Assembly (NCBI GenBank): GCA_934553185.1
Contig: CAKTFF010000112.1
Span: forward strand, 1-6,765
From: an uncultured Devosia sp.
GTDB taxonomy: Bacteria; Pseudomonadota; Alphaproteobacteria; Rhizobiales; Devosiaceae
Direction of reading: 5' to 3'
Length of the DNA: 6,765 nucleotides
A program made the translations under genes and the position numbers. Below are positions 1 to 6,396 of this stretch, piece after piece (the first letter of the stretch is position 1; the number at the start of each line of letters is the position of its first letter). The notes beneath the pieces are model-generated. The model had not been told where the DNA came from, made no database searches, and was given only the letters and a program-made list of their open reading frames with translations.

Positions 1-2867
1 ACAGCTTCCTTTTCGGCCGAAAGATTGACCCCGCCAAGCCGATCGCGCTCGGCCTTCAGCCGATCAACCTTCTGGGCAATGACCGACTCCTGTGGTAGCG
101 CGGCCTCGGGCCGGATGCCTGATGCTTCAAGGGTCTTGCTGGCAGCGATATCGAGCGTTTCCTCGATCTGGCGTTCGATCTGCGCGCGCTGGACGGCAAG
201 GCCTTTGACCCGCTCCTCGATCCTGGTCAGCTCGACCCGCACCTCGCCCAGTCGATCATGCGCAGCCTTGAGCGCCCGATCCGCATCGCGCCAGCCGGTC
301 TGCGCCAAAGCAAGCCGGTCGCCGGCAGCCTTGTGCTCGCCTTTTGCCACCTCGATCTGATCATCAAGTTCACGCCGACGCGCGGCAAAGCCATCCGGCG
401 TCTGGGCAAGAGTAGCCAGTTGCGCGCTGACCTCGCCTGACCTTTCATGGAGGGTCGAAAGCTGCGCCACAGCGCTTTCTCGGCGCCTGCGCCAGCTTGC
501 CGCGTCACGCTCCAATTGTGAGAGGCGACTGTCGCGCAAGCGGCTTGCGGTTTCCAATTGCGTCAGGGTCGAGCGACGGTGTTCAGCCTTCTGGCGCTCG
601 TTTCCAAGCAGCGCTTCCGCCCTTTCGGATTGCTGGCGTGCGTCGTCCTCGGTGCCGGCCTCCGCCAGAGCCTGCTCGGCACTGGTACGCGCCGCTTCCG
701 CTTCCGCTAAGCTGATGTCGAGCCGTTTTTGCGCTTCGGCGAGCGCCGACTGACGGGCGCGCAGGTCTCCGAGTTGCCGCTGAGCCTTGTCGAAGTCGGC
801 TTGCGCGGCAGCAATGGCGTGCTGGGCAGCTCGTCCCCGCTCGCGGGTCTGCCGTTCGGCAAGGCGCGCGGCCTTAAGGTCGGTGTCCAGCACCTCGATA
901 TCTCGTCGCGCCGCATTGCGCTCGCTGCGCAGTTCGGCGATCTCGGCATCGAGTTCAGCAAGGCGATTGCGTTGTGCGAGGCGCTGGGCCGCCGCACTTG
1001 GCGCATCGGCGGCCGCAACCAGTCCGTCCCAGCGCCACACGGCGCCATCAAGCGTCACCAAACGTTGACCGGGCTTGAGCGCATGCAGCAGGCCTGGACC
1101 ATCCGCCGCGTCGATCAAGCCGATCTGGTCAAGCCGGCGCTTAAGGAGCGGCGATCCCGTGACATAGCGGGACATCGGCTCGGCGGCCTGGGGCAGGGCC
1201 GGGTCGTCCCGGTGATCCACTGGCGCCGACCAGTGGAGCGGCGCGCCAGCGTCGGCACTGGCTTCAAGGTCATCCCCCAGCGCCGCGCCGAGCGCTGTTT
1301 CATAGCCTGGTGCAACGTCGATCTGATCGGTGATTGCCGGCCAGAGGCTCGCGCCATTATTGAGCATCTTGCCCAGGGTGCTGGCCTCGCCTTCCAGCCG
1401 GCCGAGAGCCGCTTCGATCCGGGCAAGCAGCGGACGCGCAGCATCGAGCTTGCCTTGCGCTGCGGCAGCAGCAGTTTCAGCCGCAAGCGCTTCCGTTTCC
1501 GCCACGGCACTGGCCGCCCGCGCGCTTTCCAGAGCGTTGCGCTTCGCCAAAAGCGTTTGATCGCCGTTGAGCCGCTCCTGGGCTTGCCGGCTCTCCCGCT
1601 CGACCTGAGCGATCTCGGTTTTGAGGCGCCCCAAACGCGTCGTCGCCTCGCCGAGGCTGCGCATGGCCTGGCTGCGACGAGCCCGCACCTGTGCCAAGCT
1701 GTCCGCCGCAAGCCGTGCCGAAGCTTCAGCTGCCGCCACCGCCTGACGCGCCGCCTCAAGCGCCGCTTGCGCTTCGGCCATGGCGCCCTGAGCCGCTCCT
1801 GCCTCACCCTGAAGGCTCAACTGTTCTGCGCCGATGGCAGACAGCGTCGCGTCAGCCTCCCCAACCAGTTCGCGTTCACGCACGCCGTCCGCGGTCAGCT
1901 GGCGTAAACGATCCTCCAGTTCCGCGTGTCGCTGGCTCTGCCGCCGGGTTTCTTCGGCAAGCTGTTCGGAGAGAATTGTATAACGCTGCAGCACCGCGCC
2001 GGCGATCGCCTCGCGCTCTCGCAAAGGTTGTAGCGCCGCATCGGCTGCTGAGAGCTTCTTTTGCGCGTCGAGTTCTCCATGGGTCGCATCGGCGAGCGCG
2101 CGGATCAGCACGGCTTGCTGCGCTTCTGCCTCCTTTTCGCTGAAGCGCGCGCCGACCCAGCGAATATGGCCCAGCGTAGCCTCGGCGCGCCGGATTTCCC
2201 CTGAAAGCGCGCGGTAACGCGTGGCGAGGCGCGCTTGCCGGCGCAAAGTTTCGAGCTGCGTCTCGATCTGCGCGATGATGTCATCGACCCGCTCGAGATT
2301 GGTTTCAGTGGCGCGCAGCCGCAATTCAGCTTCGTGCCGACGCGAATGAAGGCCCGAAATACCGGCGGCTTCTTCAAGGAGCGCGCGCCGTGCCGTAGGG
2401 CGGGCCGCGATCAATTCCCCGATCTGGCCTTGCCGGACCATGGCTGGCGAATGCGCGCCAGTCGAGGCATCGGCAAACAGCAATTGCACGTCACGCGCCC
2501 GTACTTCTCGGCCATTGACGCGATAAACAGATCCCGCCTCGCGCTCGATCCGGCGGGTGACTTCAAGCACATCGGCCGTGTTGAGCGCGGCAGGAGCGGT
2601 GCGATCGGCATTGTCGAGCACCAGGGTGACTTCAGCGGAATTGCGCGCCGGCCGATTGCCCGAGCCTGAAAAGATCACGTCGTCCATGCCCGACGCGCGC
2701 ATGGCCTTATAGGAGCTTTCCCCCATTACCCAGCGCATGGCTTCAACGAGATTGCTTTTCCCGCAGCCATTGGGGCCAACGATACCCGTTAGGCCCGGCT
2801 CCATGACCAGGGTCATTTCGTCCGAAAAGGACTTGAACCCATGCAGCCGCAGGCGGGAAAACTTCAT
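1..2867 (-). CDS. smc: Chromosome segregation protein SMC (partial, C-terminal head cut off by window edge)
   Basis: ATPase of the SMC condensin complex, which compacts and helps segregate the chromosome together with ScpA and ScpB. The reading frame is open from ATG at 2867 to the left edge, about 955 codons. The N-terminus starts MKFSRLRLHGFKSF, the usual SMC opening. A Walker A motif GPNGCGKSN lies at residues 31-39, and RQGQIGELIAARPTARR followed by LLEEAAGI at about 145-170 is the conserved end of the N-terminal head. Residues ~175-495 are charged and Ala/Leu/Glu/Arg-rich, fitting the first coiled-coil arm. The hinge spans about 495-640, with DVAPGYETALGAALGDDLEA from residue 517 and the DGPG...LVTLDG glycine segment near 590-610. 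The second arm follows, and near the edge RDRLGGVNLSAEKEA marks the approach to the C-terminal head. The LSGGE signature and Walker B are outside the window; family proteins are roughly 1,150 residues, so about 200 are missing. No strong Shine-Dalgarno precedes the ATG; the start rests on the conserved N-terminus. Several long frames on both strands here are shadows. Confidence 0.97.
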   Translation of the reverse strand, partial: MKFSRLRLHGFKSFSDEMTLVMEPGLTGIVGPNGCGKSNLVEAMRWVMGESSYKAMRASGMDDVIFSGSGNRPARNSAEVTLVLDNADRTAPAALNTADVLEVTRRIEREAGSVYRVNGREVRARDVQLLFADASTGAHSPAMVRQGQIGELIAARPTARRALLEEAAGISGLHSRRHEAELRLRATETNLERVDDIIAQIETQLETLRRQARLATRYRALSGEIRRAEATLGHIRWVGARFSEKEAEAQQAVLIRALADATHGELDAQKKLSAADAALQPLREREAIAGAVLQRYTILSEQLAEETRRQSQRHAELEDRLRQLTADGVRERELVGEADATLSAIGAEQLSLQGEAGAAQGAMAEAQAALEAARQAVAAAEASARLAADSLAQVRARRSQAMRSLGEATTRLGRLKTEIAQVERESRQAQERLNGDQTLLAKRNALESARAASAVAETEALAAETAAAAAQGKLDAARPLLARIEAALGRLEGEASTLGKMLNNGASLWPAITDQIDVAPGYETALGAALGDDLEASADAGAPLHWSAPVDHRDDPALPQAAEPMSRYVTGSPLLKRRLDQIGLIDAADGPGLLHALKPGQRLVTLDGAVWRWDGLVAAADAPSAAAQRLAQRNRLAELDAEIAELRSERNAARRDIEVLDTDLKAARLAERQTRERGRAAQHAIAAAQADFDKAQRQLGDLRARQSALAEAQKRLDISLAEAEAARTSAEQALAEAGTEDDARQQSERAEALLGNERQKAEHRRSTLTQLETASRLRDSRLSQLERDAASWRRRRESAVAQLSTLHERSGEVSAQLATLAQTPDGFAARRRELDDQIEVAKGEHKAAGDRLALAQTGWRDADRALKAAHDRLGEVRVELTRIEERVKGLAVQRAQIERQIEETLDIAASKTLEASGIRPEAALPQESVIAQKVDRLKAERDRLGGVNLSAEKEA

Positions 2868-2923
2868 GTAAAGCTTGGGTGAGCCGCTTTGTCGTTAGTT
2901 TCGCCAATTGCTTGGCTTAACTG

Positions 2924-2941
2924 CGTGCTGCCGGCGGCACG
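2924..2941. other. Short inverted repeat upstream of smc
   Basis: CGTGC (2924-2928) and GCACG (2937-2941) are complementary; TGCC/GGCG between them extends the symmetry through a G-T mismatch at the second step. It sits 57 bases upstream of the smc start codon. It could be an operator or an RNA hairpin, or chance in GC-rich DNA. Confidence 0.25.
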
Positions 2942-2965
2942 CGGCGAAAGCAGGGCCTGGAACAT

Positions 2966-2988
2966 CCCCCGGAGCACAACCGAGGGGG
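2966..2988. other. C/G-rich inverted repeat
   Basis: CCCCCGG (2966-2972) can pair with CCG-A-GGGG (2980-2987), with one bulged A and a 7-base loop. The flanks carry no T-run. It lies about 100 bases upstream of the smc start and would fall in the smc leader if transcription reads through from the dsbA-like gene. Function unknown. Confidence 0.35.
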
Positions 2989-3006
2989 AGGGGCGCGAAG
3001 ACCTTT

Positions 3007-3040
3007 GGGCCTCTACGCTTGGGAATAGCGCCAGAGGCCC
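3007..3040 (-). terminator. Hairpin just after the dsbA-like stop codon; possible terminator without U-tract
   Basis: The arms GGGCCTCT (3007-3014) and AGAGGCCC (3033-3040) pair perfectly over 8 bp. Reading the minus strand, an inner GCGCT/AGCGT stem (one G-U pair) continues after a single bulged G, leaving a 7-base loop. It begins 16 bases after the stop codon at 3057, where a terminator would sit. There is no T-run after it on either strand, so it is not a textbook intrinsic terminator. It may stabilise the 3' end of the message or act as a weak terminator. Confidence 0.45.
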
Positions 3041-3056
3041 TCGGGAAAACAGACGA

Positions 3057-3902
3057 CTACTGCGCAGGCGTTGCAGCCGGCTCGGCGGGAGCGGCAGCGT
3101 TGGCAGCAGGTGCAGCGCCTGCGGCAGGCGCCGCTGCATCAGCGGCAGGCGTGGCTGCGTCGGTGCCAGCGGGAGTGGCGGCAGCAGCCGGAGCGACGGC
3201 GTCGCTCGCTTCTGCGTCAGCGGGCGTTGCCGCTCCGGTGGTTGGAACGAAATCGGCAGGCACAAGCGGGTCGATCTCGGCAGCGAGCTGCTCGAGAGTT
3301 TTGTCACCGGTAAGGGTCTTGCCATTGACATAGAATGTGGGTGTCCCAGCCAAGCCGAAGTCATTGAGCGCCTGTTCGCGCAATGCCTCCATCCCGGTGT
3401 ACGGCGCTTGATTCGTCAATGCAGCCTCAAAAGTTTCCTGGGTAAAGCCCAGCTGCGACGCGACGGTGAAGAGCGCATCGCGCGGCGTCTGCGAGGTTGC
3501 CCACTCCGTCTGCGTGCGGAAGAAAGTGGAGATGACGTTGTGATAATTGGTTGGGCCCGCGGCTTCGGCCAACAGGAACACGGCGGCATCGAGCGCATTC
3601 CGCAGGAACGGACGGAGGATGAAACGGACTTTGCCGGTGTCCACATAGGCCTCGATGAACGCAGGCTCCACATTGTTGGAGAAGTCAGCGCAATGGGGGC
3701 AGGTGGGAGACGCGTATTCGATCACCGTGACCGGCGCATCGGGGCTGCCCAAAACGTGGTCGGTGTAGCCACCAGCCGGCGCCATCAGCGCGGCGACGTC
3801 CACCATGTCCCCCTCGGCGGCATGAGCCCCGGCAACGCCGCACAGGCTCAGAACAGAGGCAGCAGCGCCTAGAACAAGGGTATCACGGCGGGTAATTTTC
3901 AC
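3057..3902 (-). CDS. Exported DsbA-family thiol:disulfide oxidoreductase with Ala/Pro-rich tail
   Basis: Likely a periplasmic thiol-disulfide exchange protein of the DsbA/Thioredoxin_4 type, 281 residues. The start is GTG at 3902, chosen because AAGGAG stands 8 bases upstream and the protein then opens with a signal peptide. That signal has a twin arginine (TRRDTLVLG, RR at residues 5-6), a hydrophobic stretch, and a probable cleavage near AHA/AEG at about residue 28, suggesting Tat or Sec export. The thioredoxin fold begins near residue 48 (LGSPDAPVTVIEYASPTCPHC); the redox motif CPHC is residues 68-71 and the cis-proline is in GTPTFYVNG (P188). The helical insertion between them is present, so the domain looks intact. 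Residues ~221-281 form a low-complexity tail of Ala, Pro, Thr and Asp, unlike a folded domain. The DUF721 gene lies 110 bases upstream and smc 189 bases downstream on the same strand. Whether it works as a DsbA oxidase or on specific substrates cannot be told from sequence. Confidence 0.92.
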   Translation of the reverse strand: MKITRRDTLVLGAAASVLSLCGVAGAHAAEGDMVDVAALMAPAGGYTDHVLGSPDAPVTVIEYASPTCPHCADFSNNVEPAFIEAYVDTGKVRFILRPFLRNALDAAVFLLAEAAGPTNYHNVISTFFRTQTEWATSQTPRDALFTVASQLGFTQETFEAALTNQAPYTGMEALREQALNDFGLAGTPTFYVNGKTLTGDKTLEQLAAEIDPLVPADFVPTTGAATPADAEASDAVAPAAAATPAGTDAATPAADAAAPAAGAAPAANAAAPAEPAATPAQ

Positions 3903-4012
3903 GGCAGACGCTCCTTTTTGGTTGGGCGACACTACACAGGGCAAATGTGTGGGCAAGTAGGCACATGCATCAACCCGCCGTGAACAGTGCGATCGCAGCA
4001 ACTGGACGGTTG
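3903..4012. other. Short spacer between DUF721 gene and dsbA-like gene
   Basis: The 110 bases contain the dsbA-like ribosome binding site. On the minus strand ACACA and TGTGT (within 3923-3939) form a small hairpin with a TTTGCCC loop. I see no clear -35/-10 pair and no terminator with a T-run, so co-transcription with the upstream DUF721 gene is possible. Confidence 0.4.
3911..3916 (-). promoter_or_regulatory. Shine-Dalgarno that fixes the GTG start of the dsbA-like gene
   Basis: The minus strand reads AAGGAG, then 8 bases, then GTG at 3902-3900. A longer in-frame extension to ATG at 4001 would add 33 residues ahead of the signal peptide, containing two cysteines, and would run through this site, so the GTG is preferred. 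Confidence 0.8.
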
Positions 4013-4519
4013 CTACTCGCCGTTCCGCGAGCCCAGCGCGTGACCAAGAACACGCAATGCCTCGCGCAGGTGCTCGTCCTCAATCTTGGCAATCTGCTCG
4101 CCCACCTTGGCTCGCACGCCTGGACTGGGCTCGGCAGGAGGCTGCGCCAGGCCAGCGCCACCGGGGACAAAGGGTTCAGGAGAAAGGCGCACATTGGCGA
4201 TCAGCACATAACCAAAATACCGGTTGATCGATGCCGCGATCCTTGCGCCTTCATGGGCGATGGCAAGCGCGTGGCCGGGAATGCACCGGAGCAGAAGCGT
4301 TGCCCCTTCTGCGCTTCGTTCACCGCGCGGCCAGCTCAACTTGTCAGGAATGGCAACCGTGTCGTACGGCCTTGGCGCCATGGCCGCCCAATGGGTGATG
4401 ATGTCCCGGCTGGCAAAGCCGCGCTTCTTCAGCACCGGATCAAGCGCGCCCGACAAAACGTCGGCGATCTTGGTGGTGCGGTTACGCCGCTTGGGCGTTG
4501 GAAGGTCGTCCTTGGGCAT
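4013..4519 (-). CDS. DUF721 family protein, DciA-like
   Basis: A 168-residue protein of the DUF721 family. DciA members of this family help load the replicative helicase DnaB in bacteria that lack DnaC or DnaI; this role is inferred here from the family. The alphaproteobacterial pattern is visible: a basic N-terminus (KRRNR), KIADVLSGALDPVLKKRGFASRDIITHW at residues ~17-44, then PDKLSWPRG and ATLLLRC leading to the nucleic-acid-binding-type core, and INRYFGYVLIANVRL near residues 118-132. The C-terminal third (PEPFVPGGAG...) is Pro/Gly-rich and then charged, probably partly disordered with a short helix ending LGHALGSRNGE. No signal peptide or membrane segment is present, so it is cytoplasmic. 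The ATG at 4519 has only a weak Shine-Dalgarno upstream. It diverges from mutY and precedes the dsbA-like gene on the same strand. Confidence 0.85.
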   Translation of the reverse strand: MPKDDLPTPKRRNRTTKIADVLSGALDPVLKKRGFASRDIITHWAAMAPRPYDTVAIPDKLSWPRGERSAEGATLLLRCIPGHALAIAHEGARIAASINRYFGYVLIANVRLSPEPFVPGGAGLAQPPAEPSPGVRAKVGEQIAKIEDEHLREALRVLGHALGSRNGE

Positions 4520-4647
4520 GCGCGTTGATTACCGCCAACCGGTCAGCCGAACAAGCTATCTGCCCGCCTTGTATGGCCAGGATTTGCCCTGAACACTGCG
4601 TGACTGCCCCTTGTCGTGTAGCCGACATGGGCGATATCGCTCCTTGC
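4520..4647. promoter_or_regulatory. Divergent intergenic region between DUF721 gene and mutY
   Basis: These 128 bases separate genes transcribed away from each other, so promoters for both are expected here. I could not pick a confident -35/-10 pair in either direction. An in-frame ATG at 4627 (MGDIAPC before the chosen mutY start) lies inside and is the alternative mutY start; neither ATG has a strong Shine-Dalgarno. Confidence 0.45.
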
Positions 4648-5706
4648 ATGAACCTTGCTCACCCAGCCCCTGTTGATGCCGCAGCCGTACTGGCCTGGTA
4701 TGACCGGCATGCGCGGGATCTGCCCTGGCGGGTTTCGCCATCCGACCGAGCTCAAGGGATCAAACCCGATCCCTATCGTGTCTGGCTCAGCGAAGTGATG
4801 TTGCAGCAGACCACGGTTGCGGCGGTCAAAAGCTACTTCGTCCGCTTCACGACGCTCTGGCCAACGGTGCAAGACTTGGCTGCAGCGCCGCTCGATAGCG
4901 TGCTCAAGGAGTGGGCTGGCCTAGGCTATTATGCACGGGCGCGCAATCTTCATGCCTGTGCCCAAGCCGTAGTCAACGAGCATGGCGGCGCCTTCCCCGG
5001 CACGGCCGCAGCGCTTCAAACGCTTCCGGGCATCGGCGCCTATACAAGCGCAGCGATCGCAGCCATCTGCTTTGATGAACCGGTTGCCGTGCTCGATGGC
5101 AATCTCGATCGGGTGCTGGCACGCTTCTATGCACTGCCTGTTCCGGTGCGGGACGCCAAGGATGAACTGCGATCGGCCTTGCAGACAGCGGTCCCCGAGC
5201 GAGCGGGGGATTTCGCCCAGGCCATGATGGATTTGGGCGCCACCATTTGTGCGCCGCGTGTAGCACTATGCATGCTGTGCCCGTTGCAATCCGATTGCCT
5301 CGGTACGTGCACCGGCGAGCCGACGCTTTACCCGGTCAAACCGCAAAAAGCCGAACGGCCGGTGCGTCGTGGCCACGCCTATGTTCTGACCGATGGGGCA
5401 GGCGATGTTTACCTGCAGAGCCGCCCCGCCAAAGGCCTTCTGGGCGGCATGACCGAAGTGCCTGGTTCTGACTGGGCGGCTGAGCTACCGCCGACCGACT
5501 ACCCGGTGACTGCCGATTGGCATCATCGGGGGCAGGTGGTCCACGTCTTCACGCATTTCCGCCTGGAACTTGAAGTGTGGTCTGCCACATCCGATGCCTC
5601 GTCGCTGGCAAGCGGTTGGTGGGCAGAGCCGCAGGCTTTGGCAGGCGAGGCCCTGCCAACGCTGTTCCGCAAAGTTCTGGCCACGGCGGGCTTCACCACG
5701 GCTTAG
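4648..5706 (+). CDS. mutY: A/G-specific adenine DNA glycosylase MutY
   Basis: Removes adenine mispaired with 8-oxoguanine during base excision repair; cytoplasmic, 352 residues, close to the usual bacterial length of about 350. The N-terminal glycosylase domain shows WYDRHARDLPWR (17-28), DPYRVWLSEVMLQQT (41-55) with catalytic Glu49, the helix-hairpin-helix LPGIGAYTSAAI (126-137), and VLDGNLDRVLARF (148-160) with Asp150 as the conserved active-site aspartate. The [4Fe-4S] ligands follow the canonical C-x6-C-x2-C-x5-C spacing at C201, C208, C211 and C217. A C-terminal NUDIX-like domain that recognises 8-oxoguanine runs from about 235 to the end, with VVHVFTHFRLEL near 297-308. The usual FSH loop reads FTH here, a conservative change. 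The start at 4648 was chosen because the conserved domain begins soon after; ATG at 4627 would add seven residues. All catalytic features are intact. The stop codon lies one base from that of the convergent DUF305 gene. Confidence 0.96.
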   Translation: MNLAHPAPVDAAAVLAWYDRHARDLPWRVSPSDRAQGIKPDPYRVWLSEVMLQQTTVAAVKSYFVRFTTLWPTVQDLAAAPLDSVLKEWAGLGYYARARNLHACAQAVVNEHGGAFPGTAAALQTLPGIGAYTSAAIAAICFDEPVAVLDGNLDRVLARFYALPVPVRDAKDELRSALQTAVPERAGDFAQAMMDLGATICAPRVALCMLCPLQSDCLGTCTGEPTLYPVKPQKAERPVRRGHAYVLTDGAGDVYLQSRPAKGLLGGMTEVPGSDWAAELPPTDYPVTADWHHRGQVVHVFTHFRLELEVWSATSDASSLASGWWAEPQALAGEALPTLFRKVLATAGFTTA

Positions 5707-5707
5707 C

Positions 5708-6157
5708 CTACTCGCTTGCCCCTTCGCCTTCGAGCCAACTCACCATCTCGGCAATTTCGGCTTCCTGCGAGTCGATGATCTTTTGTGCCATGTCCTTGGC
5801 CCATTGATTGTCGCCATGTTCAAGCTCGGCGCGGGCCATGTTGATGGCTCCCTGATGATGGGGGATCATCCCACAGACGAAGGCGACATCCACATCCTCG
5901 ACAGTCATGGCATTCATCATCTGCGTGTTGGTTTCACCCATGCCAGCCATGAGGTCTGCATGGGCCGCGTCCATCTCGCCATGATCCATGTCCATCGGCA
6001 TTGAGGCAGCGTCGCTTTCCGCCATGCAAATAGCTGGCAACTCGGCTGCCATAGAAGGAGCGGACATGTCGTTTCCAGCCTGAGCATCTTGTGCGACGGC
6101 AGGCAATGTGGCGCCTAAAGAAAGTAGGGCGCAAAGCGCCAAACGTGGGAAGATCAT
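5708..6157 (-). CDS. Exported DUF305 protein with Met/His-rich region
   Basis: A 149-residue DUF305 protein. Some family members bind copper or silver (for example CopM of cyanobacteria), but the function of this one is not established. A signal peptide is clear (MIFPRLALCALLSLGATLPAVAQ, probable cleavage near residue 23), so the mature protein should be periplasmic. A Met/His/Asp-rich stretch lies at residues ~53-73 (MPMDMDHGEMDAAHADLMAGM). The DUF305 core runs from about 86 to 142: FVCGMIPHHQGAINMA with His100-His101, His114, and IIDSQEAEIAEMVSWL. Two cysteines remain after cleavage, C44 and C95, which could form a disulfide or bind metal. Start choice: AAGGG stands about 8 bases ahead of the ATG at 6157, whereas an in-frame TTG at 6163 is too close to it. 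The gene sits between mutY and ccrM, converging on mutY, and has its own upstream region after the ccrM terminator. Confidence 0.9.
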   Translation of the reverse strand: MIFPRLALCALLSLGATLPAVAQDAQAGNDMSAPSMAAELPAICMAESDAASMPMDMDHGEMDAAHADLMAGMGETNTQMMNAMTVEDVDVAFVCGMIPHHQGAINMARAELEHGDNQWAKDMAQKIIDSQEAEIAEMVSWLEGEGASE

Positions 6158-6164
6158 CTTCAAA

Positions 6165-6170
6165 TCCCTT
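6165..6170 (-). promoter_or_regulatory. Shine-Dalgarno that selects ATG 6157 for the DUF305 gene
   Basis: The minus strand reads AAGGGA, followed by TTTGAAG and ATG at 6157-6155. The upstream in-frame TTG at 6163 begins one base after this motif, too close for initiation. Confidence 0.65.
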
Positions 6171-6227
6171 CTGCTGCCAGCCCATGCGCATCAACAGGCT
6201 GCTGTGCTAGGAACAGTGCACAAGTGG

Positions 6228-6242
6228 GCAGGAAGTTCCTGC
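6228..6242. promoter_or_regulatory. 15-base palindrome upstream of DUF305 gene, possible operator
   Basis: GCAGGAAGTTCCTGC is a perfect inverted repeat with 7-base arms and a central base. It ends 70 bases upstream of the DUF305 start, a position suited to a regulator binding site near the promoter. Arms this close make an operator more likely than an RNA hairpin. It does not match a regulator site I recognise. Confidence 0.35.
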
Positions 6243-6335
6243 GGTTCCCGTCAGCGTGACAGGGATAAGCCACGGCTGCTTTGTGCCTTCATCGAAGAGC
6301 CGATGATAAGCCAAGCAGCGCGCCATGCAGGCAAG

Positions 6336-6364
6336 AAAAAGGCCACCGGGGCAAACCGGTGGCC
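6336..6364 (-). terminator. Intrinsic terminator of ccrM
   Basis: GGCCACCGG (6341-6349) and CCGGTGGCC (6356-6364) form a perfect 9-bp GC-rich stem with a 6-base loop. On the minus strand it is followed at once by TTTTT (6340-6336) and then CTTGC. It starts 32 bases after the ccrM stop codon. This is a classic Rho-independent terminator, so the DUF305 gene is probably not expressed from the ccrM transcript. Confidence 0.88.
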
Positions 6365-6396
6365 GTAAGTAGAGCCTGAGTGATTGGAGGTCAGGA

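Larger units (their letters stand above)
2868..3056. other. Non-coding spacer between dsbA-like gene and smc, hairpin-rich
   Basis: This 189-base spacer separates two same-strand genes. I see no convincing gene in it: plus-strand frames that cross it continue antisense into the DsbA-like gene and have no recognisable protein character. It contains three inverted repeats, at 2924-2941, 2966-2988 and 3007-3040. I could not identify a convincing promoter for smc, although one might be expected here if the 3007-3040 hairpin ends the upstream transcript. Confidence 0.6.
6158..6335. other. Upstream region of the DUF305 gene
   Basis: 178 bases between the ccrM terminator and the DUF305 start. It holds the ribosome binding site, the 15-base palindrome at 6228-6242, and GATAAGCC in direct orientation at 6264-6271 and 6305-6312. 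No coding signal and no confident -35/-10 pair were seen, though a promoter for the DUF305 gene is expected because a terminator lies just upstream. Confidence 0.45.

Noticed and set aside
1115..1807. Minus-strand open frame of 230 codons inside smc
   Set aside because: It is in a different frame from smc and its translation is almost only Arg, Ala, Leu and Ser, typical of an out-of-frame reading of GC-rich coiled-coil DNA.
729..1907. Long plus-strand open frame of 392 codons
   Set aside because: It is antisense to the SMC hinge and coiled-coil coding region. Its translation is Arg/Ala/Leu-rich without a recognisable domain, while the minus-strand frame gives a continuous SMC protein.
3831..3860. 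Possible lipoprotein signal at Cys21 of the DsbA-type protein
   Set aside because: The residues before the cysteine read LSLC; a leucine directly before the cysteine does not fit a lipobox, and a standard signal peptidase I site follows at AHA. The same argument rejects LALC in the DUF305 signal peptide.
2889..3872. Plus-strand open frame of 327 codons
   Set aside because: It is antisense to the DsbA-type gene, which has a signal peptide, CPHC motif and ribosome binding site. The frame is Gly/Ser/Arg-rich with no domain.
3903..4001. Upstream extension of the dsbA-like gene to ATG 4001
   Set aside because: It would put 33 residues ahead of a good signal peptide and would span the AAGGAG site that serves the GTG start.
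4520..4560. Promoter-like TTGTTC-17-TAATCA upstream of the DUF721 gene
   Set aside because: The match to consensus is poor and it would leave only a few bases before the start codon, so I did not call it.
6218..6255. EcfG-type general stress promoter upstream of the DUF305 gene (GGAAC ... GTT on minus strand)
   Set aside because: GGAAC elements are present, but the distance to the GTT element is about 19 bases or more instead of 16-17, and the first base of the -10 element does not fit.
6264..6312. Direct repeat GATAAGCC at 6264-6271 and 6305-6312
   Set aside because: Eight bases repeated once in a non-coding region may be chance; there is no third copy and no regular spacing.
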